From assembly GCF_030316855.1 (NCBI RefSeq), contig NZ_JASZYR010000005.1:124001-188000 (forward strand): 64,000 nt of DNA, read 5' to 3'. A program made the translations under genes and the position numbers. The DNA comes from Variovorax sp. J22P240 (GTDB lineage Bacteria; Pseudomonadota; Gammaproteobacteria; Burkholderiales; Burkholderiaceae_C). Below the pieces are notes generated by a model, which saw nothing but the letters and a program-made list of their open reading frames with translations, did not search any database and was not told the origin of the DNA. Shown here in pieces: positions 28,486-38,149 of the stretch (within the stretch, counting starts at the first letter, position 1; every line of letters begins with the position of its first letter).

Positions 28486-28854
28486 ATGATCCAAACTGAA
28501 TCCCGGCTCGATGTGGCCGACAACACGGGCGCGAAATCCGTCCTGTGTATCAAGGTGCTCGGTGGCTCCAAGCGGCGCTATGCCAGCGTCGGTGACGTCA
28601 TCAAAGTCTCCATCAAGGAAGCTGCTCCGCGTGGTCGCGTCAAGAAGGGCGAGATCTACAGCGCAGTGGTGGTCCGCACCGCCAAGGGCATCCGTCGCGC
28701 CGACGGTTCGCTCGTCAAGTTCGACGGCAACGCAGCTGTGTTGCTCAACGCCAAGCTGGAGCCCATCGGCACCCGCATCTTCGGACCGGTCACGCGCGAA
28801 CTGCGCACCGAGAAGTTCATGAAGATCGTGTCGCTGGCCCCCGAAGTTCTGTAA
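28486..28854 (+). CDS. rplN: 50S ribosomal protein L14
   Basis: A 122-residue L14, beginning [20 protein letters not shown] as in all bacteria. It binds 23S rRNA and contacts L19 and 16S rRNA at the subunit interface. It is the first gene of the run; the gene upstream is a divergent lipoprotein gene rather than rpsQ, so the S10 cluster is separated here. The in-frame extension to 28444 is leader RNA. Confidence 0.98.
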   Translation: MIQTESRLDVADNTGAKSVLCIKVLGGSKRRYASVGDVIKVSIKEAAPRGRVKKGEIYSAVVVRTAKGIRRADGSLVKFDGNAAVLLNAKLEPIGTRIFGPVTRELRTEKFMKIVSLAPEVL

Positions 28855-28867
28855 GGACAACAACGCC

Positions 28868-29185
28868 ATGAACAAGATTCGCAAAGGCGACCAGGTCATC
28901 GTGTTGGCCGGGCGCGACAAGGGTAAGCGCGGCACTGTGTCGCTGCGCAAGGACGATTCCTACCTGATCGTCGACGGCATCAACATGGTCAAGAAGCACA
29001 CCAAGCCGAACCCGCTCAAGGGCACGACTGGTGGCATCGTCGAAAAGACCATGCCCATTCATCAATCCAACGTGGCGATCTTCAATGCCGCGACCGGCAA
29101 GGCCGATCGCGTGGGCATCAAGGTCTCGGACGGCAAGCGCGTGCGCGTCTTCAAGTCCAGCGGCGACGAAATCAAGCTCGCCTAA
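28868..29185 (+). CDS. rplX: 50S ribosomal protein L24
   Basis: A 105-residue L24 with the KOW segment [19 protein letters not shown]. It is an assembly initiator for the large subunit and lies near the tunnel exit. Standard spc order; 13 bp after rplN. Confidence 0.98.
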   Translation: MNKIRKGDQVIVLAGRDKGKRGTVSLRKDDSYLIVDGINMVKKHTKPNPLKGTTGGIVEKTMPIHQSNVAIFNAATGKADRVGIKVSDGKRVRVFKSSGDEIKLA

Positions 29186-29196
29186 GGGGTACTCAC

Positions 29197-29736
29197 ATGG
29201 CACGTCTCCAACAACACTATCGCGAAAAGGTCGCGAAAGATCTGACCGAAAAGTTCGGCTACACCTCGCCGATGCAGGTTCCGCGCCTGACCAAGATCAC
29301 GCTCAACATGGGCGTGGGTGAAGCGGTTGCCGACAAGAAGGTTCTCGACAACGCCGTCGCCGATCTGACCAAGATCGCCGGCCAGAAGCCTGTCGTGACC
29401 AAGTCGAAGAAGGCTATCGCCGGCTTCAAGATTCGCGAGAACCAGCCGATCGGCTGCATGGTCACGCTGCGCGGTGTGCAGATGTATGAATTCCTGGATC
29501 GCTTCGTGACCGTGGCGCTGCCGCGCGTTCGCGACTTCCGCGGGATCTCCGGCCGCGCCTTCGACGGCCGCGGCAACTACAACATCGGCGTCAAAGAGCA
29601 GATCATTTTCCCCGAGATCGAATACGACAAGGTCGATGCCCTGCGCGGTCTCAATATCAGCATCACGACGACGGCCAAGACCGACGAAGAAGCCAAGGCG
29701 CTTCTCGCTGGCTTCCGTTTTCCGTTCAAGAACTGA
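29197..29736 (+). CDS. rplE: 50S ribosomal protein L5
   Basis: A 179-residue L5 ([25 protein letters not shown]-like [10 protein letters not shown]). It binds 5S rRNA in the central protuberance and touches the P-site tRNA. It starts 11 bp after rplX. Confidence 0.98.
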   Translation: MARLQQHYREKVAKDLTEKFGYTSPMQVPRLTKITLNMGVGEAVADKKVLDNAVADLTKIAGQKPVVTKSKKAIAGFKIRENQPIGCMVTLRGVQMYEFLDRFVTVALPRVRDFRGISGRAFDGRGNYNIGVKEQIIFPEIEYDKVDALRGLNISITTTAKTDEEAKALLAGFRFPFKN

Positions 29737-29744
29737 GGCGACCT

Positions 29745-30050
29745 GTGGCTAAAGCATCTTTGATCCAGCGCGAACTCAAGCGCGACAACCTGGTTGCCAA
29801 GTACGCGGCGAAGCACGCGGAACTCAAGGCGATCGCCAACGACGCCAAGAAGAGCGACGAAGAGCGCGCAGCTGCCCGCCTGGGCCTGCAGAAGCTCCCG
29901 CGTAACGCCAACCCGACGCGCCAACGCAACCGTTGCGAAATCACCGGTCGTCCGCGTGGCACCTTCCGTCAATTCGGTCTGGCCCGCGCCAAGATCCGCG
30001 AACTGGCTTTCAACGGCGACATCCCCGGTGTCACCAAGGCCAGCTGGTAA
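29745..30050 (+). CDS. rpsN: 30S ribosomal protein S14, zinc-free long form
   Basis: A 101-residue S14 without CxxC pairs, so the long zinc-independent type. Conserved end [20 protein letters not shown]. It starts at GTG 29745, 8 bp after rplE; no ATG is available in frame nearby. Confidence 0.97.
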   Translation: MAKASLIQRELKRDNLVAKYAAKHAELKAIANDAKKSDEERAAARLGLQKLPRNANPTRQRNRCEITGRPRGTFRQFGLARAKIRELAFNGDIPGVTKASW

Positions 30051-30070
30051 GCCAGGCAGGAGCAAACAAC

Positions 30071-30466
30071 ATGAGCATGAGTGATCCCATTGCCGACCTG
30101 CTGACGCGTATCCGTAACGCGCAGATGGTGGCGAAGCCCACCGTGTCGGTCCCGTCTTCCAAGGTGAAGATCGCGATCGCACAGGTGTTGAAGGACGAGG
30201 GCTACATCGACGGCTTCAAGGTCAAGACCGAAGCTGGCAAGAGCGAACTCGAAATCTCGCTGAAGTACTACGCTGGCCGTCCGGTCATCGAGCGCATCGA
30301 GCGCGTGAGCCGTCCTGGCCTGCGCGTCTACAAGGGCAGCACTGCCATTCCGCAAGTCCAGAACGGACTCGGCGTTGCCATCGTCACGACCCCCAAGGGC
30401 GTGATGACCGACCGCAAGGCGCGCGCTACCGGTGTCGGTGGTGAAGTGCTGTGCTACGTCGCCTAA
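30071..30466 (+). CDS. rpsH: 30S ribosomal protein S8
   Basis: A 131-residue S8 ([18 protein letters not shown]). It binds helix 21 of 16S rRNA and in E. coli represses the spc operon by binding its own mRNA; whether this applies here was not checked. The track of the same frame upstream lies inside rpsN and is not coding. Confidence 0.98.
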   Translation: MSMSDPIADLLTRIRNAQMVAKPTVSVPSSKVKIAIAQVLKDEGYIDGFKVKTEAGKSELEISLKYYAGRPVIERIERVSRPGLRVYKGSTAIPQVQNGLGVAIVTTPKGVMTDRKARATGVGGEVLCYVA

Positions 30467-30490
30467 CCGAGACATCGAGGAGTAACTGAA

Positions 30491-31024
30491 ATGTCCCGAG
30501 TAGGAAAAATGCCGGTCGCCATCCCCGCAGGCGTGGATGTGTCGATCAAGGAAGACCAGATCAGCGTCAAGGGCACGGGCGGCACGCTCAGCCTGCAGCG
30601 CAATGCGCTGGTCAAGGTCGTCAGCAATGACGGCAAGCTGAACTTCGAACCCGCCAACGAGTCGCGTGAAGCGAATGCCATGAGCGGCACGATCCGTCAG
30701 CTGGTGAACAACATGGTTGTCGGCGTGACCAAGGGCTTCGAGAAAAAGCTCAACCTCGTCGGCGTGGGCTACAAGGCCGCCGCTCAAGGCGCCAAGCTCA
30801 ACCTGCAAGTCGGTTATTCGCATCCGGTCAACATCGACATGCCGCAGGGCATCACGGTGTCAACCCCGACGCCGACCGAAATCCTGATCAAGGGTGCCGA
30901 TCGCCAACGCGTCGGCCAGATCGCCGCCGAGATCCGCGCTGTTCGTCCGCCTGAGCCTTACAAGGGCAAGGGCATCAAGTACTCGGACGAGAAGATCGTG
31001 ATCAAAGAGACCAAGAAGAAATAA
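30491..31024 (+). CDS. rplF: 50S ribosomal protein L6
   Basis: A 177-residue L6 with its two repeated domains and the conserved C-terminal [11 protein letters not shown]. It sits near the GTPase-associated centre. Ribosome site GAGGAG precedes ATG. Confidence 0.98.
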   Translation: MSRVGKMPVAIPAGVDVSIKEDQISVKGTGGTLSLQRNALVKVVSNDGKLNFEPANESREANAMSGTIRQLVNNMVVGVTKGFEKKLNLVGVGYKAAAQGAKLNLQVGYSHPVNIDMPQGITVSTPTPTEILIKGADRQRVGQIAAEIRAVRPPEPYKGKGIKYSDEKIVIKETKKK

Positions 31025-31035
31025 GGGGCAGCAAA

Positions 31036-31404
31036 ATGATGTTGACCAAAAAAGCACAGCGTCTTCGCCGCTCGCGCCAGACCCGTATCCGCATTGCGAC
31101 GCAAGGCGTGGCGCGTCTGACGGTGAATCGCACCAATCTGCACATCTACGCCACCGTCATTTCCGACGACGGCTCCAAGGTGATTGCCACCGCTTCGACG
31201 GCCGAAGCCGAAGTGCGCTCCGCGCTGGGTGGTTCCGGCAAGGGCGGCAACACCGCTGCGGCAACCGCCATCGGCAAGCGCATCGCTGAAAAGGCGAAGG
31301 CTGCCGGCGTCGAGAAGGTCGCTTTCGATCGCGCAGGTTTCGCATACCACGGTCGCGTCAAGGCGCTGGCCGATGCCGCTCGCGAAGCTGGCCTGCAGTT
31401 CTAA
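31036..31404 (+). CDS. rplR: 50S ribosomal protein L18
   Basis: A 122-residue L18 ([17 protein letters not shown]). It carries 5S rRNA into the large subunit with L5. Two adjacent ATG codons (31036, 31039) could start it. Confidence 0.98.
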   Translation: MMLTKKAQRLRRSRQTRIRIATQGVARLTVNRTNLHIYATVISDDGSKVIATASTAEAEVRSALGGSGKGGNTAAATAIGKRIAEKAKAAGVEKVAFDRAGFAYHGRVKALADAAREAGLQF

Positions 31405-31422
31405 CCGGACACGAGATTCAAA

Positions 31423-31941
31423 ATGGCAAAGATTCAGGCAAGAACGCAGAACGAAGGCCCCGAAGACGGTTTGCGCGAGAAGATGATCGCGATCAACCGC
31501 GTCACCAAGGTGGTGAAGGGTGGTCGTATCCTCGGTTTCGCAGCACTCACCGTGGTGGGTGACGGCGACGGTCGCGTCGGCATGGGCAAGGGCAAGTCGA
31601 AGGAAGTGCCCGCCGCAGTGCAGAAGGCGATGGAAGAAGCACGTCGCAACCTGGCGAAGATTTCGATCAAGAACGGTACGCTGCATCACCGCGTGACGGG
31701 CCATCACGGCGCCGCCTCGGTGGTCATGATCCCGGCCCCGAAGGGTACCGGCATCATCGCCGGCGGCCCGATGCGCGCCGTGTTCGAAGTGATGGGCATC
31801 ACCGACATCGTGGCCAAGAGCCATGGTTCGTCGAACCCGTACAACATGGTTCGCGCCACGCTCGACGGGTTGAAGAACTCGACGACGGCATCCGAAGTGG
31901 CTGCCAAGCGTGGTCTGACCGTCGAAGAACTCTTCGCCTAA
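31423..31941 (+). CDS. rpsE: 30S ribosomal protein S5
   Basis: A 172-residue S5. It has the double-stranded-RNA-binding-like N-domain with [17 protein letters not shown] and the conserved [16 protein letters not shown]. It helps decoding accuracy and mRNA unwinding. Confidence 0.98.
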   Translation: MAKIQARTQNEGPEDGLREKMIAINRVTKVVKGGRILGFAALTVVGDGDGRVGMGKGKSKEVPAAVQKAMEEARRNLAKISIKNGTLHHRVTGHHGAASVVMIPAPKGTGIIAGGPMRAVFEVMGITDIVAKSHGSSNPYNMVRATLDGLKNSTTASEVAAKRGLTVEELFA

Positions 31942-31956
31942 ACCGGGAGTATCGAG

Positions 31957-32142
31957 ATGACGACGCAACAACAAACCCTCAAGGTGCAGCTGGTCAAGAG
32001 CCCGATCGGCACCAAGGAATCGCATCGCGCCACCGTGCGCGGTCTGGGTCTGCGCAAGCTCAATAGCGTGAGCGAACTGCAGGACACGCCCGCGGTGCGC
32101 GGCATGATCAACAAGATCAGTTATCTGGTCAAAGTGCTCTAA
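31957..32142 (+). CDS. rpmD: 50S ribosomal protein L30
   Basis: A 61-residue L30 ([20 protein letters not shown]). Standard place between rpsE and rplO. Confidence 0.97.
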   Translation: MTTQQQTLKVQLVKSPIGTKESHRATVRGLGLRKLNSVSELQDTPAVRGMINKISYLVKVL

Positions 32143-32166
32143 ACAGAGTCGCTGAGAGAGACGTAT

Positions 32167-32598
32167 ATGGAACTCAATGGCATCAAGCCGGCAGCCGGCG
32201 CCAAGCACGCCAAGCGCCGCGTCGGCCGTGGTATCGGCTCCGGCCTCGGCAAGACCGCGGGTCGCGGTCACAAAGGTCAGAAGTCGCGTGCAGGCGGTTT
32301 CCACAAGGTCGGCTTCGAAGGCGGTCAAATGCCGCTGCAGCGTCGCCTGCCGAAGCGTGGCTTCAAGTCGCACCTGCTCAAGTACAACGCCGAAGTGACG
32401 CTCGCTTCGCTCGAACAGCTCGGCCTGGCCGAAGTCGATGTGCTGGCGCTCAAGCAAGCTGGCCTGGTAGGCCAGATCGCCAAGGTGGTGAAGGTCATCA
32501 AGTCGGGTGAGCTCACCAAGGCCGTCAAGCTGACGGGCATCGGCGCGACCGCCGGTGCCAAGGCTGCGATCGAGGCCGCTGGCGGCAGCGTCGCCTAA
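32167..32598 (+). CDS. rplO: 50S ribosomal protein L15
   Basis: A 143-residue L15 with the Gly/Lys-rich N-terminal extension ([20 protein letters not shown]) that threads into 23S rRNA. It lies 24 bp after rpmD. Confidence 0.98.
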   Translation: MELNGIKPAAGAKHAKRRVGRGIGSGLGKTAGRGHKGQKSRAGGFHKVGFEGGQMPLQRRLPKRGFKSHLLKYNAEVTLASLEQLGLAEVDVLALKQAGLVGQIAKVVKVIKSGELTKAVKLTGIGATAGAKAAIEAAGGSVA

Positions 32599-32627
32599 AC
32601 AAGCACACGGACTGAAAGAAGTACTTC

Positions 32628-33938
32628 GTGGCAACCAACGCGGCAACGCTCGCAAAAACAGGCAAGTTCGGTGACCTGCGTCGCCGGCTCGTCTTTTTGC
32701 TGCTCGCGCTCGTGGTCTATCGCATCGGGGCTCACATTCCGGTGCCGGGCATCAATCCGGACCAACTCGCGCAGCTGTTTCAAGGCCAGCAGGGCGGCAT
32801 CCTGAGCCTGTTCAACATGTTCTCGGGCGGCGCCCTGTCGCGCTTCACCGTGTTCGCGTTGGGCATCATGCCGTACATCTCCGCGTCGATCATCATGCAA
32901 CTGATGACGTACGTGGTTCCGACCTTCGAGCAATTGAAGAAGGAAGGCGAGGCGGGTCGTCGCAAGATCACGCAGTACACCCGCTACGGCACGTTGGCGC
33001 TGGCCCTGTTCCAGTCGTTCAGCATCGCTGTGGCGCTCGAGTCGTCGGCTGGCTTGGTGATTTCGCCCGGTTTCGGCTTCCGCATCACGGCCATGGTCAG
33101 CCTCACCGCTGGCTCGATGTTCCTGATGTGGCTCGGCGAGCAGATCACCGAGCGTGGTCTTGGCAACGGCATCTCGATCCTGATCTTCGCGGGTATCGCT
33201 GCCGGCTTGCCGGGTGCGATCGGTGGCTTGCTGGAACTGGTGCGCACCGGTGCCATGAACGTGCTCGTGGCTCTGTTCATCGTTGCCGTGGTGGTGCTGG
33301 TGACCTATTTCGTGGTGTTCGTCGAACGCGGACAGCGCAAGATTCTCGTGAATTATGCGCGGCGTCAGGTAGGCAACAAGGTCTATGGTGGCCAGTCCTC
33401 GCACCTGCCGCTGAAGCTGAACATGGCTGGGGTGATCCCGCCGATCTTTGCGTCGTCGATCATCCTGCTGCCGACCACCGTCGTGGGCTGGTTCAGCACC
33501 GGCGAGAGCATGCGCTGGATCAGGGACGTCGCGAGCGCGCTACGCCCAGGTCAGCCGATCTACGTGCTGCTGTACGCCGCTGCGATCGTGTTCTTCTGCT
33601 TCTTCTACACGGCGCTCGTGTTCAACAGTCGCGAAACGGCCGACAACCTGAAGAAGAGCGGTGCGTTCATTCCGGGCATTCGCCCGGGTGACCAGACAGC
33701 GCGCTATATCGACAAGATCCTGGTTCGCCTGACGTTGGCCGGCGCGGTGTACATCACCTTCGTTTGCCTGCTGCCCGAGTTCCTGATCCTCAAATACAAC
33801 GTGCCGTTCTATTTCGGCGGCACCTCCCTGTTGATCATCGTGGTTGTCACGATGGACTTCATGGCCCAGGTACAGAACTACATGATGTCTCAGCAGTACG
33901 AGTCGCTGCTAAAGAAAGCCAATTTCAAGACTTCGTAG
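32628..33938 (+). CDS. secY: Preprotein translocase subunit SecY
   Basis: A 436-residue SecY with ten membrane helices. It forms the SecYEG channel that moves unfolded proteins across and into the inner membrane. Marks are [13 protein letters not shown] in helix 1, the plug region after it, and the SecA/ribosome-binding loops ([18 protein letters not shown]). GTG is the start. Its place after rplO is conserved in bacteria. Confidence 0.98.
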   Translation: MATNAATLAKTGKFGDLRRRLVFLLLALVVYRIGAHIPVPGINPDQLAQLFQGQQGGILSLFNMFSGGALSRFTVFALGIMPYISASIIMQLMTYVVPTFEQLKKEGEAGRRKITQYTRYGTLALALFQSFSIAVALESSAGLVISPGFGFRITAMVSLTAGSMFLMWLGEQITERGLGNGISILIFAGIAAGLPGAIGGLLELVRTGAMNVLVALFIVAVVVLVTYFVVFVERGQRKILVNYARRQVGNKVYGGQSSHLPLKLNMAGVIPPIFASSIILLPTTVVGWFSTGESMRWIRDVASALRPGQPIYVLLYAAAIVFFCFFYTALVFNSRETADNLKKSGAFIPGIRPGDQTARYIDKILVRLTLAGAVYITFVCLLPEFLILKYNVPFYFGGTSLLIIVVVTMDFMAQVQNYMMSQQYESLLKKANFKTS

Positions 33939-33944
33939 GTGTAG

Positions 33945-34163
33945 ATGTCGAAAGACGATGTCATCCAGATGCTGGGTGAGGTTCTCGAGAACCTTCCCAA
34001 CGCAACGTTCCGGGTGAAGCTGGAAAATGGCCACATCGTCCTTGGACATATTTCTGGAAAGATGCGGATGCACTACATCCGGATCCTTCCTGGTGACAAA
34101 GTCACCGTTGAGTTGACGCCCTACGACTTGAGCCGGGCGCGCATTGTGTTTCGGGCGAAATGA
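33945..34163 (+). CDS. infA: Translation initiation factor IF-1
   Basis: A 72-residue OB-fold IF-1 ([20 protein letters not shown]; ending [11 protein letters not shown]). It blocks the A site during initiation. Betaproteobacteria commonly keep infA inside the spc operon, between secY and rpmJ, as here; E. coli has it elsewhere. Confidence 0.97.
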   Translation: MSKDDVIQMLGEVLENLPNATFRVKLENGHIVLGHISGKMRMHYIRILPGDKVTVELTPYDLSRARIVFRAK

Positions 34164-34196
34164 GTCGCCGGGTTGAAAGAGTTTTAGGAGAATGAA

Positions 34197-34310
34197 ATGA
34201 GAGTTTCGGCTTCGGTCAAAACCATTTGCCGTAATTGCAAGATCATCCGCCGCAAGGGTGTGGTGCGTGTGATCTGTACCGACCCGCGCCACAAGCAGCG
34301 CCAGGGTTGA
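34197..34310 (+). CDS. rpmJ: 50S ribosomal protein L36, zinc-binding form
   Basis: A 37-residue L36 ([20 protein letters not shown] ...). It holds a complete zinc site Cys11, Cys14, Cys27, His32, so it is the C+ form. The start is the second of two close ATGs (34197); the first, at 34192, is followed at once by a stop. TTTTAGGAG provides the ribosome site. Confidence 0.97.
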   Translation: MRVSASVKTICRNCKIIRRKGVVRVICTDPRHKQRQG

Positions 34311-34334
34311 TTGAACGAGTATTAGAGGACGCAC

Positions 34335-34700
34335 ATGGCACGTATTGCTGGCATCAACATTCCGCCGCACAAGCACGCTGAAATCGGCCTGACCGCCATT
34401 TTCGGCATCGGTCGCACCCGCGCCCGCAAGATCTGCGAAGCGAGCGGCATCGAGTATTCGAAGAAGATCAAAGATCTGACCGACGCCGATCTGGAGAAGA
34501 TCCGCGACCAGATCGCGCTCTTCACCATCGAAGGTGACCTGCGTCGCGAAACGACGATGAACATCAAGCGCTTGATGGACATCGGTTGCTATCGCGGCTT
34601 CCGTCACCGTCGCGGCCTGCCGATGCGCGGCCAGCGTACGCGCACCAATGCTCGCACTCGCAAGGGTCCGCGCAAGGCAGCGCAGTCCCTGAAGAAATAA
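34335..34700 (+). CDS. rpsM: 30S ribosomal protein S13
   Basis: A 121-residue S13 ([20 protein letters not shown]; end [18 protein letters not shown]). Located in the 30S head, it contacts P-site tRNA and the large subunit. First gene of the alpha cluster. Confidence 0.98.
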   Translation: MARIAGINIPPHKHAEIGLTAIFGIGRTRARKICEASGIEYSKKIKDLTDADLEKIRDQIALFTIEGDLRRETTMNIKRLMDIGCYRGFRHRRGLPMRGQRTRTNARTRKGPRKAAQSLKK

Positions 34701-34712
34701 GGATAGACCAGC

Positions 34713-35117
34713 ATGGCTAAAGCTCCTGCCAACAACGCGGCACAACGCGTTCGCAAGAAGGTTCGCAAGAACGTTGCGGACGGCATTGCACACGTGCACG
34801 CTTCGTTCAACAACACGATCATCACGATCACCGACCGCCAGGGCAATGCCTTGTCGTGGGCGTCTTCGGGTGGTCAGGGCTTCAAGGGCTCGCGCAAGTC
34901 GACGCCGTTCGCTGCGCAGGTCGCCTCTGAAGTCGCCGGTCGCACTGCGGTCGAGCAAGGCATCAAGAACCTCGACGTCGAGATCAAGGGCCCTGGTCCT
35001 GGTCGCGAATCGTCGGTGCGCGCTCTGGCCGCGCTCGGCATCCGGATCAACTCCATTGCCGACGTGACCCCGGTGCCGCACAACGGCTGCCGTCCGCAAA
35101 AGCGTCGTCGCATCTAA
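34713..35117 (+). CDS. rpsK: 30S ribosomal protein S11
   Basis: A 134-residue S11 ([20 protein letters not shown]; end [17 protein letters not shown]). It lines the platform and mRNA exit. An intrinsic terminator-like hairpin follows it. Confidence 0.98.
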   Translation: MAKAPANNAAQRVRKKVRKNVADGIAHVHASFNNTIITITDRQGNALSWASSGGQGFKGSRKSTPFAAQVASEVAGRTAVEQGIKNLDVEIKGPGPGRESSVRALAALGIRINSIADVTPVPHNGCRPQKRRRI

Positions 35118-35131
35118 GTCGAAGACGCTCG

Positions 35132-35168
35132 GCGCAGCCCGCTTCACAGCGGCTGCGCATTTTGTTTT
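35132..35168 (+). terminator. Intrinsic terminator or attenuator between rpsK and rpsD
   Basis: GCGCAGCC (35132-35139) pairs with GGCTGCGC (35151-35158) across an 11-nt loop and is followed by ATTTTGTTTT. This is a full rho-independent signal in the middle of the alpha cluster, 14 bp after the rpsK stop. It may reduce or regulate transcription into rpsD-rpoA-rplQ. Confidence 0.7.
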
Positions 35169-35247
35169 CTCAACAAGCCCACCGCTGTCGGCACGCCGCT
35201 GACGGCTCCCGCACCCAAGTGCGGTAGATGACACAAAGGAAGATCAA

Positions 35248-35871
35248 GTGGCACGCTATCTCGGCCCCAAGGCCAAACTCTCCCGCCGCGAAGGCACCGA
35301 CCTGTTCCTGAAGAGCGCCCGTCGTTCGATCCAGGACAAGGCCAAGTTCGACTCCAAGCCCGGCCAGCACGGCCGTACCTCGGGTCAGCGCACGTCCGAC
35401 TTCGGCCTGCAACTGCGTGAAAAGCAGAAGGTCAAGCGCATGTACGGCGTGCTTGAGAAGCAGTTCCGCCGTTACTTCGAGGAAGCTGATCGCCGCCGTG
35501 GCAATACCGGCGCGAACCTGCTGTTCATCCTCGAATCGCGCCTGGACAACGTCGTGTATCGCATGGGATTCGGTTCGACTCGCGCTGAAGCACGCCAGCT
35601 GGTGTCTCACAAGGCCATCACGGTGAACGGTCAGTCGGTCAACATCCCGTCGTACCTGGTGAAGACCGGCGACGTGATCGCCGTGCGCGACAAGTCGAAG
35701 AAGCAGACCCGCATCGCCGAGGCGCTTCAACTGGCCCAGCAAGTCGGCATCCCGGCTTGGGTCGAAGTGAATGCCGACAAGGCCGAAGGCACCTTCAAGA
35801 AGGTTCCTGATCGCGACGAATTCGCAGCCGACATCAACGAATCGCTGATCGTCGAACTCTATTCGCGTTGA
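35248..35871 (+). CDS. rpsD: 30S ribosomal protein S4
   Basis: A 207-residue S4 ([20 protein letters not shown]), a primary 16S rRNA binder and accuracy protein. It starts at GTG 35248 with AAGGAAG upstream. In E. coli S4 represses the alpha operon by binding its mRNA. Here rpsD is set apart by a terminator hairpin and a 130-bp gap. Confidence 0.98.
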   Translation: MARYLGPKAKLSRREGTDLFLKSARRSIQDKAKFDSKPGQHGRTSGQRTSDFGLQLREKQKVKRMYGVLEKQFRRYFEEADRRRGNTGANLLFILESRLDNVVYRMGFGSTRAEARQLVSHKAITVNGQSVNIPSYLVKTGDVIAVRDKSKKQTRIAEALQLAQQVGIPAWVEVNADKAEGTFKKVPDRDEFAADINESLIVELYSR

Positions 35872-36001
35872 TTTTTCAGCTCGCGCTTCCGGGTGCGGGC
35901 CGATATTTTTGTTCACGTTCCTGCTCCGCACCTTGCTGCGGGTCAGGTGCTTCACCAGCCTTACCGGTGTAACGAGCCGGGGGTATTGAGAGGAAGTCTG
36001 C

Positions 36002-36991
36002 ATGCAAACCACCCTGCTGAAACCCAAGACCATCCAGGTCGAGCAACTCGCGGCCAACAAGGCCAAGGTGACGCTCGAGCCGTTCGAGCGCGGCTACGGC
36101 CACACGCTCGGCAATGCACTGCGTCGCGTCCTGCTGTCGTCGATGGTCGGCTATTCGGCCACCGAAGTCACGATCGCCGGCGTGCTGCACGAGTACTCGT
36201 CGATCGATGGTGTGCAGGAAGATGTCGTCAACATTCTGCTGAATCTCAAGGGCGTGGTGTTCAAGCTCCACAACCGCGATGAAGTCACGCTGAGCCTGCG
36301 CAAGGACGGCGAAGGTGCCGTCACGGCATCGGACATCCAGACGCCGCACGACGTCGAGATCATCAATCCCGACCACGTGATTGCCCACCTGTCGCAAGGC
36401 GGCAAGCTGGACATGCAGATCAAGGTCGAAAAAGGTCGCGGCTACGTCCCCGGCACGATGCGGCGCTATGCGGACGAGCCGACGAAGTCGATCGGCCGTA
36501 TCGTGCTGGATGCTTCGTTCTCACCCGTCAAGCGCGTGAGCTACACGGTCGAAAGCGCTCGCGTCGAGCAGCGCACCGACCTGGACAAGCTGCTGGTGGA
36601 AATCGAAACCAACGGCGCGATCACGGCTGAAGACGCGGTCCGCGCATCGGCTAAAATCCTGGTCGAGCAACTGGCTGTGTTCGCGCAACTCGAAGGTGGC
36701 GAACTTGCAGCGTTCGACGCACCGGCACCGCGCAGCGCCCAACAGTTCGATCCGATCCTGCTGCGCCCGGTCGACGAACTCGAACTCACGGTCCGTTCGG
36801 CGAACTGCCTGAAGGCTGAGAACATTTACTACATCGGTGACCTGATCCAGCGCACCGAAAATGAGCTGCTCAAGACTCCGAACCTGGGTCGCAAGTCGCT
36901 CAACGAAATCAAGGAAGTGCTTGCTTCGCGCGGCCTGACCTTGGGCATGAAGCTTGAAAGCTGGCCGCCGGCCGGCCTCGACAAGCGTTGA
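36002..36991 (+). CDS. rpoA: RNA polymerase subunit alpha
   Basis: A 329-residue alpha subunit. The N-terminal dimer domain (about 1-235) has [20 protein letters not shown]; the C-terminal domain (about 250-329) has [20 protein letters not shown], which binds UP elements and activators. A 130-bp gap separates it from rpsD and an AGAGGAAG site precedes ATG. Confidence 0.98.
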   Translation: MQTTLLKPKTIQVEQLAANKAKVTLEPFERGYGHTLGNALRRVLLSSMVGYSATEVTIAGVLHEYSSIDGVQEDVVNILLNLKGVVFKLHNRDEVTLSLRKDGEGAVTASDIQTPHDVEIINPDHVIAHLSQGGKLDMQIKVEKGRGYVPGTMRRYADEPTKSIGRIVLDASFSPVKRVSYTVESARVEQRTDLDKLLVEIETNGAITAEDAVRASAKILVEQLAVFAQLEGGELAAFDAPAPRSAQQFDPILLRPVDELELTVRSANCLKAENIYYIGDLIQRTENELLKTPNLGRKSLNEIKEVLASRGLTLGMKLESWPPAGLDKR

Positions 36992-37074
36992 TTTTTTAGC
37001 GGCTCACGAGGGCCGCAGTGCAACGGGCAGTACCTGACACGGCTGCCTGTTTTTATAAAGTAAAGGAAAGCACC

Positions 37075-37476
37075 ATGCGTCACGGACACGGACTCCGCAA
37101 ACTCAACCGCACCAGCTCGCACCGCCTCGCGATGCTGCAGAACATGATGAACTCGCTCATCGAGCACGAAGTCATCAAGACCACGGTCCCCAAGGCCAAG
37201 GAACTGCGCCGCGTCATCGAACCGATGATCACGCTGGCCAAGAAGCCCACGGTCGCCAACAAGCGCCTCGCATTCGACCGCCTGCGCGACCGCGACAGCG
37301 TCGTGAAGCTCTTCGGCGAACTCGGCCCGCGCTACCAGGCACGTCCTGGCGGCTACACGCGCATCCTGAAAATGGGTTTCCGCGTGGGCGACAACGCGCC
37401 GATGGCTCTGGTCGAACTGGTCGATCGTCCTGAAGTGACTGAAATTTCTGCCGACGAGCAAAACGCCGCAGAATAA
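37075..37476 (+). CDS. rplQ: 50S ribosomal protein L17
   Basis: A 133-residue L17 ([20 protein letters not shown]). Last protein gene of the alpha cluster. The start at 37075 has AAAGGAAAG upstream; an earlier ATG at 37018 lies in the intergenic leader. A weak stem-loop (GGCAG 37026-37030 with CTGCC 37043-37047, then TGTTTTTA) precedes it. The tRNA-fMet promoter begins right at its stop. Confidence 0.97.
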   Translation: MRHGHGLRKLNRTSSHRLAMLQNMMNSLIEHEVIKTTVPKAKELRRVIEPMITLAKKPTVANKRLAFDRLRDRDSVVKLFGELGPRYQARPGGYTRILKMGFRVGDNAPMALVELVDRPEVTEISADEQNAAE

Positions 37477-37478
37477 GC

Positions 37479-37484
37479 TATAAT
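37479..37484 (+). promoter_or_regulatory. -10 box of the tRNA-fMet gene
   Basis: A perfect TATAAT begins 3 bp after the rplQ stop and 11 bp before the tRNA, the right distance for a start at about 37491. No good -35 box is seen; it would lie in the rplQ 3' end. Confidence 0.6.
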
Positions 37485-37494
37485 TCCATCTTGC

Positions 37495-37571
<77 letters not shown>

Positions 37572-37601
37572 AATTCACGGCGATAAAAAGTCGTCGATAA
37601 G

Positions 37602-37633
37602 AAAAGCCCACTTCGGTGGGCTTTTTCTTTTTC
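37602..37633 (+). terminator. Intrinsic terminator after tRNA-fMet
   Basis: AAAAGCCCAC and GTGGGCTTTT form a 10-bp stem with the stable loop TTCG, followed by TCTTTTT. It closes the ribosomal/tRNA transcript. Confidence 0.93.
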
Positions 37634-37669
37634 CGGACCAGATTCCGGCGATCGGGCTTTTAGACCAGA

Positions 37670-37756
37670 AATGCCACGGATCCGGCTCTGCCGGTCCGCA
37701 GGAGTTGCCCCCTGCAAGGGGGGCGCAGCGACACGAAGTGCGCGAAGCCTTGGGGG
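37670..37756. repeat. Interspersed GC-rich repeat, copy 2
   Basis: Same order of blocks as copy 1: CCGGCTCTGCCGG, GGAGTTGCCCCCTGCAAGGG, then ACACGAAGTGCGCGAAGCC and GGGGG. It lies between the fMet terminator and the convergent ridA gene. Slightly diverged from copies 1 and 4 and closer to copy 3. Confidence 0.8.
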
Positions 37757-38149
37757 TTAGGGGATGACCGCCGTGACCTCGATCTCGACCTTGGCGCGCG
37801 ATTCCACCAGCGCCGCCACCTGCACACAGGTCATGGCTGGGAAGTTCTTTCCCATGGCCACACGGTAGACCGGGCCGAGTTCGCGGAGGCGGCGGTTGTA
37901 TTCGTCGCGATCCACGACGTACCACGTCATGCGGACCATGTGCTCGGGCCCGGCGCCGGCTTCATGCAGCACTTCGACGATGTTTCGCAGGGCCTGGCCC
38001 GTCTGTTCGATGAAATCATCGGATTCGAACTGCTGCTGCCCATTCCAACCGATCTGTCCTCCGACGAACACCATCGTGCCGCGAGCTGCAACGCCGTTTG
38101 CATAGCCCTTCGGGGGCATCCAGCCAGGGGGCTGCAAGAATTTCATCAT
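37757..38149 (-). CDS. RidA/YjgF-family imine deaminase
   Basis: A 130-residue RidA-family protein (FVGGQIGWNGQQQFES, ALRNIVEVLHEAGAGPEHMV, FPAMTCVQVAALVESRAKVE). Trimeric RidA proteins hydrolyse reactive enamines and imines to ketones and ammonia; the usual catalytic Arg region aligns with ALVESRAKVEIE. It is the last gene of the aromatic-CoA operon, overlapping the ligase by 4 bp. Anthranilate breakdown makes an aminated ring product, so a role in removing nitrogen as ammonia is a good fit, though inferred. Confidence 0.88.
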   Translation of the reverse strand: MMKFLQPPGWMPPKGYANGVAARGTMVFVGGQIGWNGQQQFESDDFIEQTGQALRNIVEVLHEAGAGPEHMVRMTWYVVDRDEYNRRLRELGPVYRVAMGKNFPAMTCVQVAALVESRAKVEIEVTAVIP

